DNA of 64,000 nt from assembly GCA_022508345.1 (NCBI GenBank), contig JAFLVK010000001.1, forward strand, positions 228,371 to 292,370, in the 5' to 3' direction. The translations under genes and the position numbers were made by a program. This document shows positions 1 through 8,906 of this stretch, piece after piece (within the stretch, counting starts at the first letter, position 1; each line of letters begins with the position of its first letter). Source of the DNA: Clostridiales bacterium (GTDB lineage Bacteria > Bacillota > Clostridia > Christensenellales > CAG-314). The notes under the pieces were generated by a model. It saw only the letters and a list, made by a program, of their open reading frames with translations. It had not been told where the DNA came from and made no database searches.

Positions 1-2547
1 CTTACCAATATAAATTGAGAGTCGTTGCAATACCCCATTAAATAAGGCTGCAGGTCTTTGGTGGAAACTTGATATCCACGATGTATCAAATTCTTGTCTA
101 ATAAACACCTGCAAATCTTTCATGCTAGCGTTTGAAAAAGCACTTATTGGAATAATCATTCCCAACAAGCTATCGTCGCGCGCAATTAATCTGCATTTTT
201 CAATTACATACGCATATAAATTTGAACATTTCTCTGTTGCATATCCTCTCACTTTGTACGCAATCTCTTTAGGATTATACTCTACATACGGTGGATTGCC
301 AATTATAACATCAAAACCACCGTTGCCGTCCTCTTTGGCAATTATGTCGTAGAACTCGGATATCCAATGGAATGGAGCAGTATCAGCAAGCCATTGTTCA
401 TATGGCTTAGATTCGTGCATTTCCTCGTAAAGAGTCTTATCCAAAATATCATTTAGTGCCTTTCTGCGTTCTTTCAGTCGTTGCTTGGATTCTCTGAATG
501 TTTCATAATCCTCACCGCCACCAAGTTGCAAATCCTTGTAGCGATGTGTCGCCATGGAAAGCATACGCATACTTTCGTTAACTTGTCCCATCATGCTCAT
601 GGCAAACAAGTCGCCGTAAAGGGCATTTTGTAATTCTTGCTCCGTTGCATAGCCTACCAAGGTGTTGCCACATTTGATATTGAAGTCGATATCGGGCAGA
701 GGTTCAATACCAATGTTGTCCCTGCCGTAATTAGGATTAGCAGTGGACACAAGTTTGAGGAACAAGCGAAGTTTTGCGGTCTCAGCTGCTTCCTTCATGA
801 TGTCCACGCCATACAGATTGTTGAGAATGATGGATTTGTATATAAAGTACGCCTTGTTTGGGTGTTGTGACATCTTTTCCAACTCATCTTCAAATAGCCG
901 ACGCACTTTCTTATCTAGGCTAACATTATTTGACATGAAGTCTGCCATTCGACTAAGACAACTACTGTATAACGGTTCCAATATGTTTAACGCAGCGAAA
1001 AGGAATGCACCCGATCCACAGGTGGGATCCAGCACGGTCATATGGGCAATGGCTTCGTATACAACGTATATGAGTTGAGGATCGTCGACCGTATCCACAA
1101 CATCCTGCGCAAAAGCGCAGATATCCAGATTGAGGGTAATGAAATCTTGAATGGATGTAATTGCCCCACTTTGTATCTTTTGCAACGTTTCGTGGTAACG
1201 TTGTCTGCGTTCAACAACCTCACGCCATATTTCTGTAGGTAAAGCGTATTGTTCATCAGCACGTTCATTCCAACGTGCACGCCTTTCCAGCAGATTAGGA
1301 GTGTTAATATCGACACCAATTTTAATGTAGTCGGGCAAGGATAAGTCTACGCCCTTCTTTACCGATTCAAAAATGTATTTGTCTCCACTGTTTTTTAGCA
1401 GTGTCCATATTTCCCTCTTGGGAGCGAAAATGTCTCTGTACTGCTGTTCCGCCTTGTTGAACACAAATGGGATGATGCTGTTACGGGAAATGTACTCAGT
1501 GATATCTTCTTGTGTATAGTAAGCGCCCATTTGTGCGCGATCGTTGATATACTTTTCAAAAATATATCCTAGTACATCGGGACTGATTTCGTTACCGCTT
1601 GCACACTCGCGAGTATCCAAATGCCATTCGTATTGGTCGAACAAATTAAAGATATTTTCAAATGCTCTGTCGTCGATTTCAATATTGGGGCATCTTTGTT
1701 CGATTTCATGAACTTCGAATAAACCACCATTCAGATATGGAATTCTGCCAATCATCTCCACTACTTCAGGGGTGTGTTTATGCGAACCAAAACCTTTGTG
1801 GAACAATGTCAATAAAAAGTTGCGGTAGAAAGAATAAAATTGATTTTTGCCAAGCTTTTGTTTGCTTTCCTCCAATTTGTTACGAAGGTAGTTTCGGTCA
1901 TTGTTCAAGAAACCGCGTTTTTGCATAAAGTAGCAGAACATGAGGCGATTGAGAGTAATACTTGCATACCACTCTCTATCCGCCGTTGCTTCAATGCCTT
2001 TTATAAGTTTGAGCAAACCACTATGTTGCTTTTTGAATCCATCGTAGAACTTTTTTGTTACTTGCTCGGCATTGACAGCAAAGTTGGCATTGACACGATT
2101 GGTAACGTCAAGAATGGTAATCTTATCTTCCTCATCCAAATCGAATATAAGACCTGCGGCCTTTTCATAAAGTCGTTCTGGATCTTGCGAAGTATTGTAC
2201 ACAATTTCCGTCTTCTTTGCCTTTCCGCCAATGTTGTAGGAGTACAACCACACTTGTTGCGTTTTGACCTTATTTGTGAATATCAAGATATGTTCATGCA
2301 ACAACTTCTTAATTTGATTGTCTATTGTGATTCTCGTCGAATACACAGGTATTCTACCGTCATCAGAGATACAGACAATGACCTTGAAACCACTTTTGTC
2401 TGCGACAATTTCAAAGTTGTATTTGCCCCCTTTGATTTCTATTGGCTGTAATGTGTTGTGACTATAGTCCCAACCCAAGTAATTAAACAAACCTTTGAAA
2501 TCGAATGATCTGACATATTCCGAAAAGTCTTTGCGTGATATATTCAT
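1..2547 (-). CDS. Eco57I-like N6-adenine DNA methyltransferase, C-terminus cut off by window edge
   Basis: Open reading frame on the minus strand that has no stop inside the window, so it is absent from the ORF track; I translated it by hand. It begins MNISRKDFSEYVRSF at 2547, one base after the stop of the helicase gene, so the two are co-transcribed and probably translationally coupled. 849 residues are visible. SAM-binding motif I reads DPTCGSGAFLF near residue 507 and the catalytic adenine-methylase motif NPPYVEY lies near residue 751, the order of gamma-type (Eco57I/TaqI-like) enzymes. The roughly 500 residues before motif I and the fused architecture resemble large methylases of type IIG or BREX/DISARM-like systems. 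Expected role: methylation of adenine in host DNA to mark self. Whether a nuclease or target-recognition domain follows cannot be seen. Confidence 0.88.
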   Translation of the reverse strand, partial: MNISRKDFSEYVRSFDFKGLFNYLGWDYSHNTLQPIEIKGGKYNFEIVADKSGFKVIVCISDDGRIPVYSTRITIDNQIKKLLHEHILIFTNKVKTQQVWLYSYNIGGKAKKTEIVYNTSQDPERLYEKAAGLIFDLDEEDKITILDVTNRVNANFAVNAEQVTKKFYDGFKKQHSGLLKLIKGIEATADREWYASITLNRLMFCYFMQKRGFLNNDRNYLRNKLEESKQKLGKNQFYSFYRNFLLTLFHKGFGSHKHTPEVVEMIGRIPYLNGGLFEVHEIEQRCPNIEIDDRAFENIFNLFDQYEWHLDTRECASGNEISPDVLGYIFEKYINDRAQMGAYYTQEDITEYISRNSIIPFVFNKAEQQYRDIFAPKREIWTLLKNSGDKYIFESVKKGVDLSLPDYIKIGVDINTPNLLERRARWNERADEQYALPTEIWREVVERRQRYHETLQKIQSGAITSIQDFITLNLDICAFAQDVVDTVDDPQLIYVVYEAIAHMTVLDPTCGSGAFLFAALNILEPLYSSCLSRMADFMSNNVSLDKKVRRLFEDELEKMSQHPNKAYFIYKSIILNNLYGVDIMKEAAETAKLRLFLKLVSTANPNYGRDNIGIEPLPDIDFNIKCGNTLVGYATEQELQNALYGDLFAMSMMGQVNESMRMLSMATHRYKDLQLGGGEDYETFRESKQRLKERRKALNDILDKTLYEEMHESKPYEQWLADTAPFHWISEFYDIIAKEDGNGGFDVIIGNPPYVEYNPKEIAYKVRGYATEKCSNLYAYVIEKCRLIARDDSLLGMIIPISAFSNASMKDLQVFIRQEFDTSWISSFHQRPAALFNGVLQRLSIYIGK

Positions 2548-2548
2548 A

Positions 2549-5500
2549 TTAATCCTCTGTTTTTCTTAGTCCAAGCGAGCATATTATTTGTGTCAATTTA
2601 TGTTCGGTTTCAAAACCGTCTTTATTACATAGCCTGTCTTCATTCATAAGCGTTGTAACTAACTCAACAAGCTGTTCATCGCTAATACCTGCTTTTAACT
2701 GGCGCGAAATAACATCACGTGCATACTCCTTGATTGGATACTTGTAAATATCATCAAGAGCACGTTTGTTATCATCTGTTATGAAAATTGTACCTTCGTT
2801 TTCTTCGAGATATCTACTCATACGCATGTATGTTTTGTACTTGACACCAGTCTTGCGACCCAATGTGCCTGTAGCGTTGCGTTCCTCTGTAGAAATCAGC
2901 TCTATGCCCTGCTTAACAATTTTGTGATGATTTTCAAGTCTTGGTTGTACTGCACAATCAAAGTCACACTCTGCTGCCTTAAGTATTGCAAACTGTGATT
3001 GAGTAACTATCTGACCATTGGCATCCAACCATGTCATTACATCATTTCCTTCATACGTGCGCGCATAGACGACAACACCATCTTCGTTTTTGGCTGTTGT
3101 GTTGCTTTTGGTGCTGAATACAACGTCTGGCAAATTGGACACTGTGTTCTTTAACTCCGGATGTTGGTCTATCGCATTCTTCCAAATTTGATATGCGTAA
3201 GATGCAAGGTCAACCTCGGTGTCGTCTTGTTCATCAAATATTCCTGCCTTTTCACTGTACAAGTCAGAAATATTGATAGGATCGCCATCGAAGAATACCT
3301 CGTCTGAGCCAACCACTTCGGCATTATCTTTTATGCGCTTTTTGAGCTTTTTGCGTAACCCAATAATTTTTTCGATACCGTCTTCCGGAAGGAAAGAGTA
3401 ACACAATATTTGCTCTGCTTCCTGCCCAAGTCTGTCAACACGACCGGCACGTTGAATAAGTCGGATAAGCGCCCAAGGTAAATCGAAATTTACCACAATA
3501 TGTGAATCTTGCAAGTTTTGTCCTTCACTCAAAACATCTGTTGAAATTAAGACGCGCAATTCGTTGCTTTTGTTGACATCAGTGGTTTTATTACTCTTAG
3601 GGCTAAACTGTTTTACCAAGTCGGAAATATTTTCGCTGCCACCCACTGCAACACCTATGTTATCTATGCCAAGTTTTTTCAATTCGTCAAATAAGTAATT
3701 GGCTGTATCGGCAAATTGAGTAAATACGAGTATTTTCTCGTTCTTATGTGAATCTGTAATAAATTGAGCAAGCGCTTGCAATTTCCTGTCCTGATTTGCA
3801 TGCCATTCAGGGACCTTTTTGAGTATTGAAAGAAGAGATATGTTGTCTTCATTCAGTGCTTGGGATAACTTTTCACGGTCAAAATACTGAGCTCGCATCC
3901 ATTTGAAATTACTTTGTCTATTTTGACTAAATTCTTGATACAAATCCTTAGCTTTCGCTTGATATTCTTCCTTTGTAAAGCCAAAGTAAGAACTGCCGAA
4001 AAGAAGTTCATCATCCTCTACATCGGAATAAAAATCGACATCAACGGAACTTCCACCGACAGGCACCGGTAGGTTGTTTTCTACGGCGTACGCGACTATG
4101 TAATTTCTAAGAATCAATCTGCTAACCGAAAGCAAAAATGCGTAGCCGGAACTTTCCAAACGTTTGTATAAGTTAGTACGACAAAATCCTCTCGTGCGTC
4201 GTCCCGCACGTGAAAGTCCTTCAACTAACGCTGCTTCCTCGGAATTCATGCTTTTGACTTCTTTTTTTTTTATATAATCTAGAAGACTGTAGCGAGGCAA
4301 CTCAAGGTCATCAATACGCTGTACTATACTTTTCCCATATAACCTTGCGTATTCGTCGGTTTTATCCTCCAAGTTCAAAGCAAACTCAACTTTCTTGGGA
4401 ATTCTGTCGGGGAAATACGAGCGTTGACCATTAGCGAATTCTATGTACTTACGACCAGTTTGTAAATCTATTTGTGCATAATTAGCTTTAATAAAACTTC
4501 GTGTTCTACGAACTAAATACTGCTTCATCAACTCACGCCAATCATCAGCACAGTCGCTTTTTTCAAAAGCGTTTATGCTACGTATATGCGTATCTGTATG
4601 TTTGGCGTGAAATTGTATTACACCACCAAGTTTATTGATGTAATGTTCCGGACTAATACCTAAATCATAGTCCTCTGGCAAGAATAGCTTGAGTTGACTT
4701 GCTAAATCCTGATAAGACTTGTTATATGGCGTTGCAGATAGAAGAACAACTTTGCTGTCGTTATCCTCTATGTACGACTTGACCATTTTATATGTTTTAT
4801 TTTCACTATTTCGGAAATTGTGACTTTCATCGATGATAACTAGACGGTAGCGACGCAAATTGCGCAATTCTTTTACCATGCTGTGTGACAATATTCTTGC
4901 ATGTAGACCGTACTTCTCAACGTATCCACGCCACATTTCTTCCAGATTTTTTGGACACAAAATGAGTGTATTAAAGCCAATGTCATCTTCCATAATCTTT
5001 GCTATAGCAGAAGCGACCATTGTTTTGCCCAAACCGACAACGTCGCCAACCATAACACCATTTCGCTTATTAAGATGATGTGCCGCAATTAAAACAGCCT
5101 TTTGTTGAAAATCCAACAATTCTCTTTCGAATTCTCTTGGCAACTTGAACTCACTAATACCTGTACGTGCTTCTTGCGACAAATGATATGCCATTTTGAG
5201 ATAAACATTGTACGGAGGGATTGATTCCTCACGCGCCCAGCTTTCCTCAATTACCTTTATCAATTCTTTTGTAATATCTATAGACCAACGATCGTTCCAC
5301 CTATCATCAAACCATTTAGCAAGCTTAGTTGCAGCATCCTGCTCTAAAACGTCAACATTCAACTCGCCTTGGTTTTGCAATCCGGAAAATGTAAAATTGC
5401 TACTGCCGACTAATGCAAGTTTATCTGTTATAGTGTCTTTAGAATATGCCAGATAGAGCTTGGCATGAAGTTGATGACGAAGAAACAGTTTTATAACTAC

Positions 5501-5902
5501 CTTGCCGCTTTTTAATTGTTTGAGTAAATGTTGAATAGTTTTTTCATCTTCATTTGTTGGAGTACCAACTGTAAGTTGTTTGCGTAGCTCCGTGGCAAGT
5601 TGTTTTTTCAATGCATTGGCTTTCTTTTGATCAATCAAGCTGCCATCTCTAGGATCCAATTCGTCAATGATTGTATCCAATGGTAACTTGGTCATGCCAA
5701 CAAGTAAGCGACAGTATCTTACTACTGTCTCTTCATTTTCTTCGACAGGCATGCCATCTAATAAATCAATTTGATCGCAGACTGTCTTCCAGCCGCGAAT
5801 ATTGAAATAGCCTGCACAATAATCGACTCTCTTTGCCACACTAATATGTTGCTTGAGTCCATGTGCAAATTGAAGTTCTATGTTGTCGTATATTTTAGGC
5901 AT
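2549..5902 (-). CDS. PLD-nuclease / SNF2-family helicase fusion protein
   Basis: 1117 residues. The N-terminal 250 residues hold a phospholipase D-like nuclease half: HAKLYLAY near residue 146 followed by GSSNFTFSG, the H-x-K and downstream N/S pattern seen in PLD nucleases of defence proteins. A superfamily 2 ATPase follows: Walker A GDVVGLGKT near 290, Walker B DESH near 358, motif III SATPYN near 388, and the helicase C-terminal motifs STDVLSEGQNL and QRAGRVDRLGQ near 800-825, typical of SNF2/RapA-like translocases. Start at 5902 has AGGAG six bases upstream. It is the first gene of an operon with the adenine methylase, which suggests a restriction or anti-phage effector that translocates on and cuts unmodified DNA. 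Family assignment is firm; the biological role is inferred from the pairing. Confidence 0.9.
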   Translation of the reverse strand: MPKIYDNIELQFAHGLKQHISVAKRVDYCAGYFNIRGWKTVCDQIDLLDGMPVEENEETVVRYCRLLVGMTKLPLDTIIDELDPRDGSLIDQKKANALKKQLATELRKQLTVGTPTNEDEKTIQHLLKQLKSGKVVIKLFLRHQLHAKLYLAYSKDTITDKLALVGSSNFTFSGLQNQGELNVDVLEQDAATKLAKWFDDRWNDRWSIDITKELIKVIEESWAREESIPPYNVYLKMAYHLSQEARTGISEFKLPREFERELLDFQQKAVLIAAHHLNKRNGVMVGDVVGLGKTMVASAIAKIMEDDIGFNTLILCPKNLEEMWRGYVEKYGLHARILSHSMVKELRNLRRYRLVIIDESHNFRNSENKTYKMVKSYIEDNDSKVVLLSATPYNKSYQDLASQLKLFLPEDYDLGISPEHYINKLGGVIQFHAKHTDTHIRSINAFEKSDCADDWRELMKQYLVRRTRSFIKANYAQIDLQTGRKYIEFANGQRSYFPDRIPKKVEFALNLEDKTDEYARLYGKSIVQRIDDLELPRYSLLDYIKKKEVKSMNSEEAALVEGLSRAGRRTRGFCRTNLYKRLESSGYAFLLSVSRLILRNYIVAYAVENNLPVPVGGSSVDVDFYSDVEDDELLFGSSYFGFTKEEYQAKAKDLYQEFSQNRQSNFKWMRAQYFDREKLSQALNEDNISLLSILKKVPEWHANQDRKLQALAQFITDSHKNEKILVFTQFADTANYLFDELKKLGIDNIGVAVGGSENISDLVKQFSPKSNKTTDVNKSNELRVLISTDVLSEGQNLQDSHIVVNFDLPWALIRLIQRAGRVDRLGQEAEQILCYSFLPEDGIEKIIGLRKKLKKRIKDNAEVVGSDEVFFDGDPINISDLYSEKAGIFDEQDDTEVDLASYAYQIWKNAIDQHPELKNTVSNLPDVVFSTKSNTTAKNEDGVVVYARTYEGNDVMTWLDANGQIVTQSQFAILKAAECDFDCAVQPRLENHHKIVKQGIELISTEERNATGTLGRKTGVKYKTYMRMSRYLEENEGTIFITDDNKRALDDIYKYPIKEYARDVISRQLKAGISDEQLVELVTTLMNEDRLCNKDGFETEHKLTQIICSLGLRKTED

Positions 5903-5959
5903 CTAACGCTCCTATGTTATCCTTCAACGGAAATACATTGAAATTTATATGTATCTTAT

Positions 5960-5988
5960 ATAATAACACAAAACTCAGTTTTAATCAA
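5960..5988 (-). promoter_or_regulatory. Promoter of the helicase-methylase operon
   Basis: On the minus strand TTGATT and TATTAT are separated by exactly 17 bases, about 58 bases upstream of the helicase start. A sigma-A-type promoter by sequence only. Confidence 0.6.
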
Positions 5989-6068
5989 TAATACGGTTTT
6001 AACTTAATCACATTAACCTTTTCATCTCGCAAATAAATCATTAAAATTACTTACTAGAGAACTCTCAA

Positions 6069-6152
6069 AAGCGGGTTTCCCGCTTGTTCGGCGGTTGCGA
6101 TGGCAACGGCATCGAAAGTGGCATTTTGCCCACTTTCCTTATCCTGCCCTAT
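6069..6152 (+). other. oriT-like site A (hairpin plus nic-like sequence)
   Basis: A perfect short hairpin AAGCGGG-TTT-CCCGCTT (6069-6085) is followed 60 bases on by CACTTTCCTTATCCTGCCC. The TATCCTG|C core matches the nick-site consensus YATCCTG|Y of RP4-type (MOBP) transfer origins. A related copy lies in inverted orientation at 6743-6836. Calling it an origin of transfer is inference from motif and layout. Confidence 0.45.
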
Positions 6153-6604
6153 TTACATACAGTTTTCGTCCCACTTTTGCTTGTTTAGCAATAACGGTCA
6201 TTGTTGACTTTACAGGCTTTTTTATTGATAGCCGTGTATTTAAAAAATGTATTTGATAGGTAGAAGAAAATATGAAAAATCATTGCTGAAACATTAATAT
6301 TTAAAATGATTTTTAAATGGGTAATTATGTCGCCCACATGTCAGATAGAATATTGTCAATAAATATGGCTTGGTGTGATTATTTTAAAATCTTGCGTTAG
6401 TTTGAAAACATTTTCAAACTCGTCATTAGGTGTCGAGTTTGTTGTGTAAAGTTATGAAGAAAAATATTAAACCGTAGGGAAACACTACTGTTTGACTGTT
6501 AAAATACAGCGGATAAACTACAAAAAATAAAAAAAGATTTTCAAGCGATAATTAGATGTCCGCTTTAAACGTTAGAATACTCTCATAAAAAGCAAAGGAG
6601 GTGA
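6153..6604. other. Gene-free AT-rich stretch inside the putative element
   Basis: No open reading frame with a ribosome binding site was found on either strand. The last bases contain AAAGGAGGTGAT, a perfect anti-16S match, followed by an ATG that meets a stop after four codons, as expected for a decayed gene start. Confidence 0.4.
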
Positions 6605-6715
6605 TACCGATGTGCAATTATTGACTTGCCGGAAGTCGATAAACACGGCAAACGACGCCAAACAAATCTTCTAGCACGCTACATAGTTAGCAGGCGAGAA
6701 TATAAACACAAATAG
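6605..6715 (+). pseudogene. Possible remnant of a tyrosine integrase N-terminus
   Basis: A 37-codon reading frame just after a strong Shine-Dalgarno sequence and a stray ATG in another frame. Its peptide contains IIDLPEVDKHGKRRQTN, which resembles the arm-type DNA-binding domain at the start of Tn916-like integrases (the ID-x-G-KR-Q pattern). It ends at TAG after 36 residues, with no catalytic domain. A frameshift between the ATG and this frame would explain the layout. The match is by eye and the fragment is short. Confidence 0.25.
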
Positions 6716-6742
6716 ATAAATGTGGCACATTTTGCTAAAAAC

Positions 6743-6836
6743 ATAGGCAGGATAAGGAAAGTGCCACAATTTGGATTTTTAACACTTTCGGTTGACTTTT
6801 GCTTGCGCAAAGTCTGGACAAGTGGGAAACCCACTT
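6743..6836 (-). other. oriT-like site B (inverted copy)
   Basis: Read on the minus strand: hairpin AAGTGGG-TTT-CCCACTT (6820-6836), then 72 bases to CACTTTCCTTATCCTGCCTAT, a 21-base match with one indel to site A. Together the two sites form a ~750-bp segment with inverted ends. Confidence 0.45.
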
Positions 6837-6883
6837 TCCGCTTGGTTTGTAGTCCACAGCGACACTAAATTTGCGACATGCTA

Positions 6884-6912
6884 TTGACATTTTTCTCCGA
6901 AGCAAGTAAAAT
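6884..6912 (+). promoter_or_regulatory. Promoter of the small relaxosome-like gene
   Basis: TTGACA and TAAAAT with a 17-base spacer, about 40 bases upstream of the start at 6955. Confidence 0.5.
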
Positions 6913-6954
6913 ATAATTATCGTATAAATACGACTTGTATATTTGGAGGTACAA

Positions 6955-7167
6955 ATGGAAAAGAAAGCAAGATCAATCAAGGACAAAAGATACGAAGAGA
7001 AACACAAAGAAGAACGCAAAGCCAAATGCATGGTATGGGGCACGAGTGTACCGAGAGAGAAAGCCGAACAAATAAATGAGTTTTTGAAAAGATACGGCTA
7101 TACAAAGGTGCAGCTCATTGAAGCAGGATACAAAGCGCTGTTAGATGACGCTGCTGAACACCACTAG
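6955..7167 (+). CDS. Small basic protein, possible relaxosome accessory / ribbon-helix-helix type
   Basis: 70 residues from the ATG at 6955, which has GGAGG five bases upstream; the TTG at 6943 in the ORF track overlaps that ribosome binding site and is rejected. The first 25 residues are very lysine- and arginine-rich (KKARSIKDKRYEEKHK), followed by VPREKAEQINEFLKRYGYTKVQLIEAGYKAL, a short strand then two helices as in MetJ/Arc-like accessory proteins of mobilisable elements. Its position beside two oriT-like sites supports that guess. I do not recognise a named family. It could equally be an antitoxin-like DNA binder. Confidence 0.5.
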   Translation: MEKKARSIKDKRYEEKHKEERKAKCMVWGTSVPREKAEQINEFLKRYGYTKVQLIEAGYKALLDDAAEHH

Positions 7168-7241
7168 GACTCGGCAAGATTAAGGATGACTATGACGACT
7201 TCTTTGAATTTGAAAAATTACAACAAAAGAAAAATGAGTGA
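7158..7241 (+). pseudogene. Short broken reading frame after the small basic protein
   Basis: 28 codons in a different frame, overlapping the end of the previous gene, reading LGLGKIKDDYDDFFEFEKL and ending at TGA. There is no start codon or ribosome binding site. It looks like the tail of a frameshifted gene. Confidence 0.2.
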
Positions 7242-7342
7242 TTCATTTTTTGAAAAAGGAGGAAACGCGATGGAGAGAGAAGATTGTATTCGGAGCTATA
7301 AGGACGCAGAATAATTCTGCACTATTGTCCGAATAAGAGGAA

Positions 7343-7513
7343 TTGGCAAAAATACAATCACAGACACAAAATAATGCCGTCAATGATTTGAACTTCTTGG
7401 AGGCATTACAAGAGCAAATGAAAATCTTTCAAAAAACTTTGGAGATGTTTGCTCAGAACAAGAAAAATGGGGAGACTCCGAATGCAAACGGAAAACTTTT
7501 TTTAAACAAATAA
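7343..7513 (+). pseudogene. Broken reading frame, fragment of a mobile-element gene
   Basis: The frame opens right after a stop and reads LAKIQSQTQNNAVNDLNFLEALQ onward for 56 residues to TAA at 7511-7513, with a glutamine- and lysine-rich helical composition. An upstream AAGGAGG with ATG at 7270 starts a different frame (MEREDCIRSYKDAE, then stop), so a frameshift or small deletion probably separates the two. Function not recognised. Confidence 0.25.
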
Positions 7514-7601
7514 AAATAAACCGATTTATCGACCTTTTTACTATGCGCTACTCACGTCAATGCAAAAAATAACTGAAATTTCTCTGATTAAATTAAATGT
7601 G

Positions 7602-8318
7602 TCAACTTTTCCACGGGCGACTTTTCCCAAGCCATCCGTTATTGTACCAATACTCATTGTCAAGTTCTACAACACCGTTTTTACGTACTTGTTTTTGTAT
7701 TATACGACAAAGATTAAACCTAATTTTAGTTATAAGCTTTGTGCGCGCTGGCTTTGAATATTTGATTTTAGCAAATTTGCAAGCTAATCTGTTTATATTT
7801 CTAGTAAGTTTTTTGCGCCGCTTTTCAGAAACTTTATCCCAGATAATATCGCTCATTAGCGCACCATTGAATACGCCAATTTTTGATATACCCCACCAAG
7901 ACAAACTGTGTTTTATATCTTTTGCAGTTGACTTTGCTCCTGCGCCAAGGCACTGCGTAATTATTACGGCTCGCTTGCCAAACATTTCGGGCGCAGGTCT
8001 GTGGGGCATCCAACGATACCCAAAGTGGTCTAATAATGCTTTCATTGCACCCGTAGCGTGCATAACGTACGCAGGTGAAGTCATAACGATTAAATCAGTT
8101 GTCATAAGAGATTTTTCAATTGCATTTATACAATTAAAGTCTTTACAGTAATTTTCGCCTTTCATAAAACAACTAGTACAACCCACGCAAAAGGACGAGC
8201 AGTCTCTTGGCAGGTAGAATTCAGTTATTTCTGCCCCTTGAAAATATTGCAAAAAAATCTCTTTCAAGCGATATGTAACGCCACGTTTCTCTGTGCCATT
8301 TATTACTGTTATTTTCAT
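7602..8318 (-). CDS. Flavodoxin-fold NAD(P)H-dependent FMN reductase-like protein
   Basis: 238 residues. The N-terminus MKITVINGTEKRGVTYRLK fits the phosphate-binding start of the flavodoxin-like FMN reductase fold, and VMTSPAYVMHATGAMKALLDH near residue 80 is the family signature that contacts the flavin. A cysteine cluster CVGCTSCFMKGENYC near residue 44 is that of iron-sulfur-flavoprotein-like members, in which such cysteines bind a 4Fe-4S cluster. The last 60 residues are basic and extend beyond the usual fold. It is likely a cytoplasmic reductase of unknown substrate. It stands alone between the mobile remnant and tRNA-Gln; the ribosome binding site is weak. Confidence 0.8.
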   Translation of the reverse strand: MKITVINGTEKRGVTYRLKEIFLQYFQGAEITEFYLPRDCSSFCVGCTSCFMKGENYCKDFNCINAIEKSLMTTDLIVMTSPAYVMHATGAMKALLDHFGYRWMPHRPAPEMFGKRAVIITQCLGAGAKSTAKDIKHSLSWWGISKIGVFNGALMSDIIWDKVSEKRRKKLTRNINRLACKFAKIKYSKPARTKLITKIRFNLCRIIQKQVRKNGVVELDNEYWYNNGWLGKSRPWKS

Positions 8319-8513
8319 GTTGATTTTTCTCTACTAAAATGGTTTATCGTACACTATTATTATAGCATGACCGCCTCCCGAAAAGCAATGTCTTTTAGCG
8401 CGCATTATTCATTTAAAATTCATAACGAGCATGGCAAAAATGCTAAAGCAATAGAAAAGAGCATACCAACGGTACACTCTTGCTGTTGCGACTCATAATG
8501 AAGTCGCCGTCTA

Positions 8514-8588
8514 TGGCTAGGGTAGCAGGATTCGAACCTGCGGGTGACGGAGTCAGAATCCGTTGCCTTACCGCTTGGCGATACCCCA
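8514..8588 (-). tRNA. tRNA-Gln (CUG anticodon)
   Basis: On the minus strand the sequence starts TGGGGTATCGCCAAGCGG, folds into a full cloverleaf and ends with encoded CCA. The anticodon loop TTCTGAC gives anticodon CUG; the T arm GGTTCGAATCC is standard. The acceptor stem TGGGGTA pairs with TACCCTA and the discriminator is G, as in glutamine tRNAs. Confidence 0.95.
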
Positions 8589-8835
8589 ATATTGCTTATA
8601 GTATAATCCAATTTGTTGAAGTTGTCAAATGCTATTTGTTATTAAATATAGTTTATTTCCATTGTATAAAATTAAATTCTATCTTATCAAAATACACATA
8701 TAAAAGTTGATACTCTTCTATTAGATTTGCATTCACCACTGCTTGATGTTAACGAAATAGGTTATTATGTTTTTATATATTTGCTTAAAATACTGTTGCT
8801 TAGTAATAAAATAGATTGTTAACTATTGCGTAATT

Positions 8836-8872
8836 AAAAAGGAGAATGCGACTGCTTTGCACTCTCCTTTTT
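8836..8872. terminator. Bidirectional terminator
   Basis: AAAAAGGAGA-TGC stem pairs with GCA-CTCTCCTTTTT, with A and T runs on both flanks. It lies downstream of the YgjV-like gene. The rest of 8589-8906 shows only AT-rich sequence and no gene. Confidence 0.7.
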
Positions 8873-8906
8873 CAATATTCAAAATATATTATTTTACTGT
8901 ATTTAT

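Noticed and set aside
122-2451. Several plus-strand ORFs and one minus-strand ORF (1038-1319) at the left edge
   Set aside because: They are shadows of the minus-strand methylase frame, which is open from 2547 to the window edge and carries both methylase motifs.
6735-7043. Minus-strand 102-residue ORF
   Set aside because: It covers oriT-like site B and the opposite strand of the promoter and start of the small basic gene; no ribosome binding site and unusual composition.
7560-8151. Plus-strand ORFs of 65 and 184 residues
   Set aside because: Antisense shadow of the flavoprotein gene; no conserved motif.
8420-8611. Minus-strand 63-residue ORF
   Set aside because: Runs through the tRNA-Gln gene.
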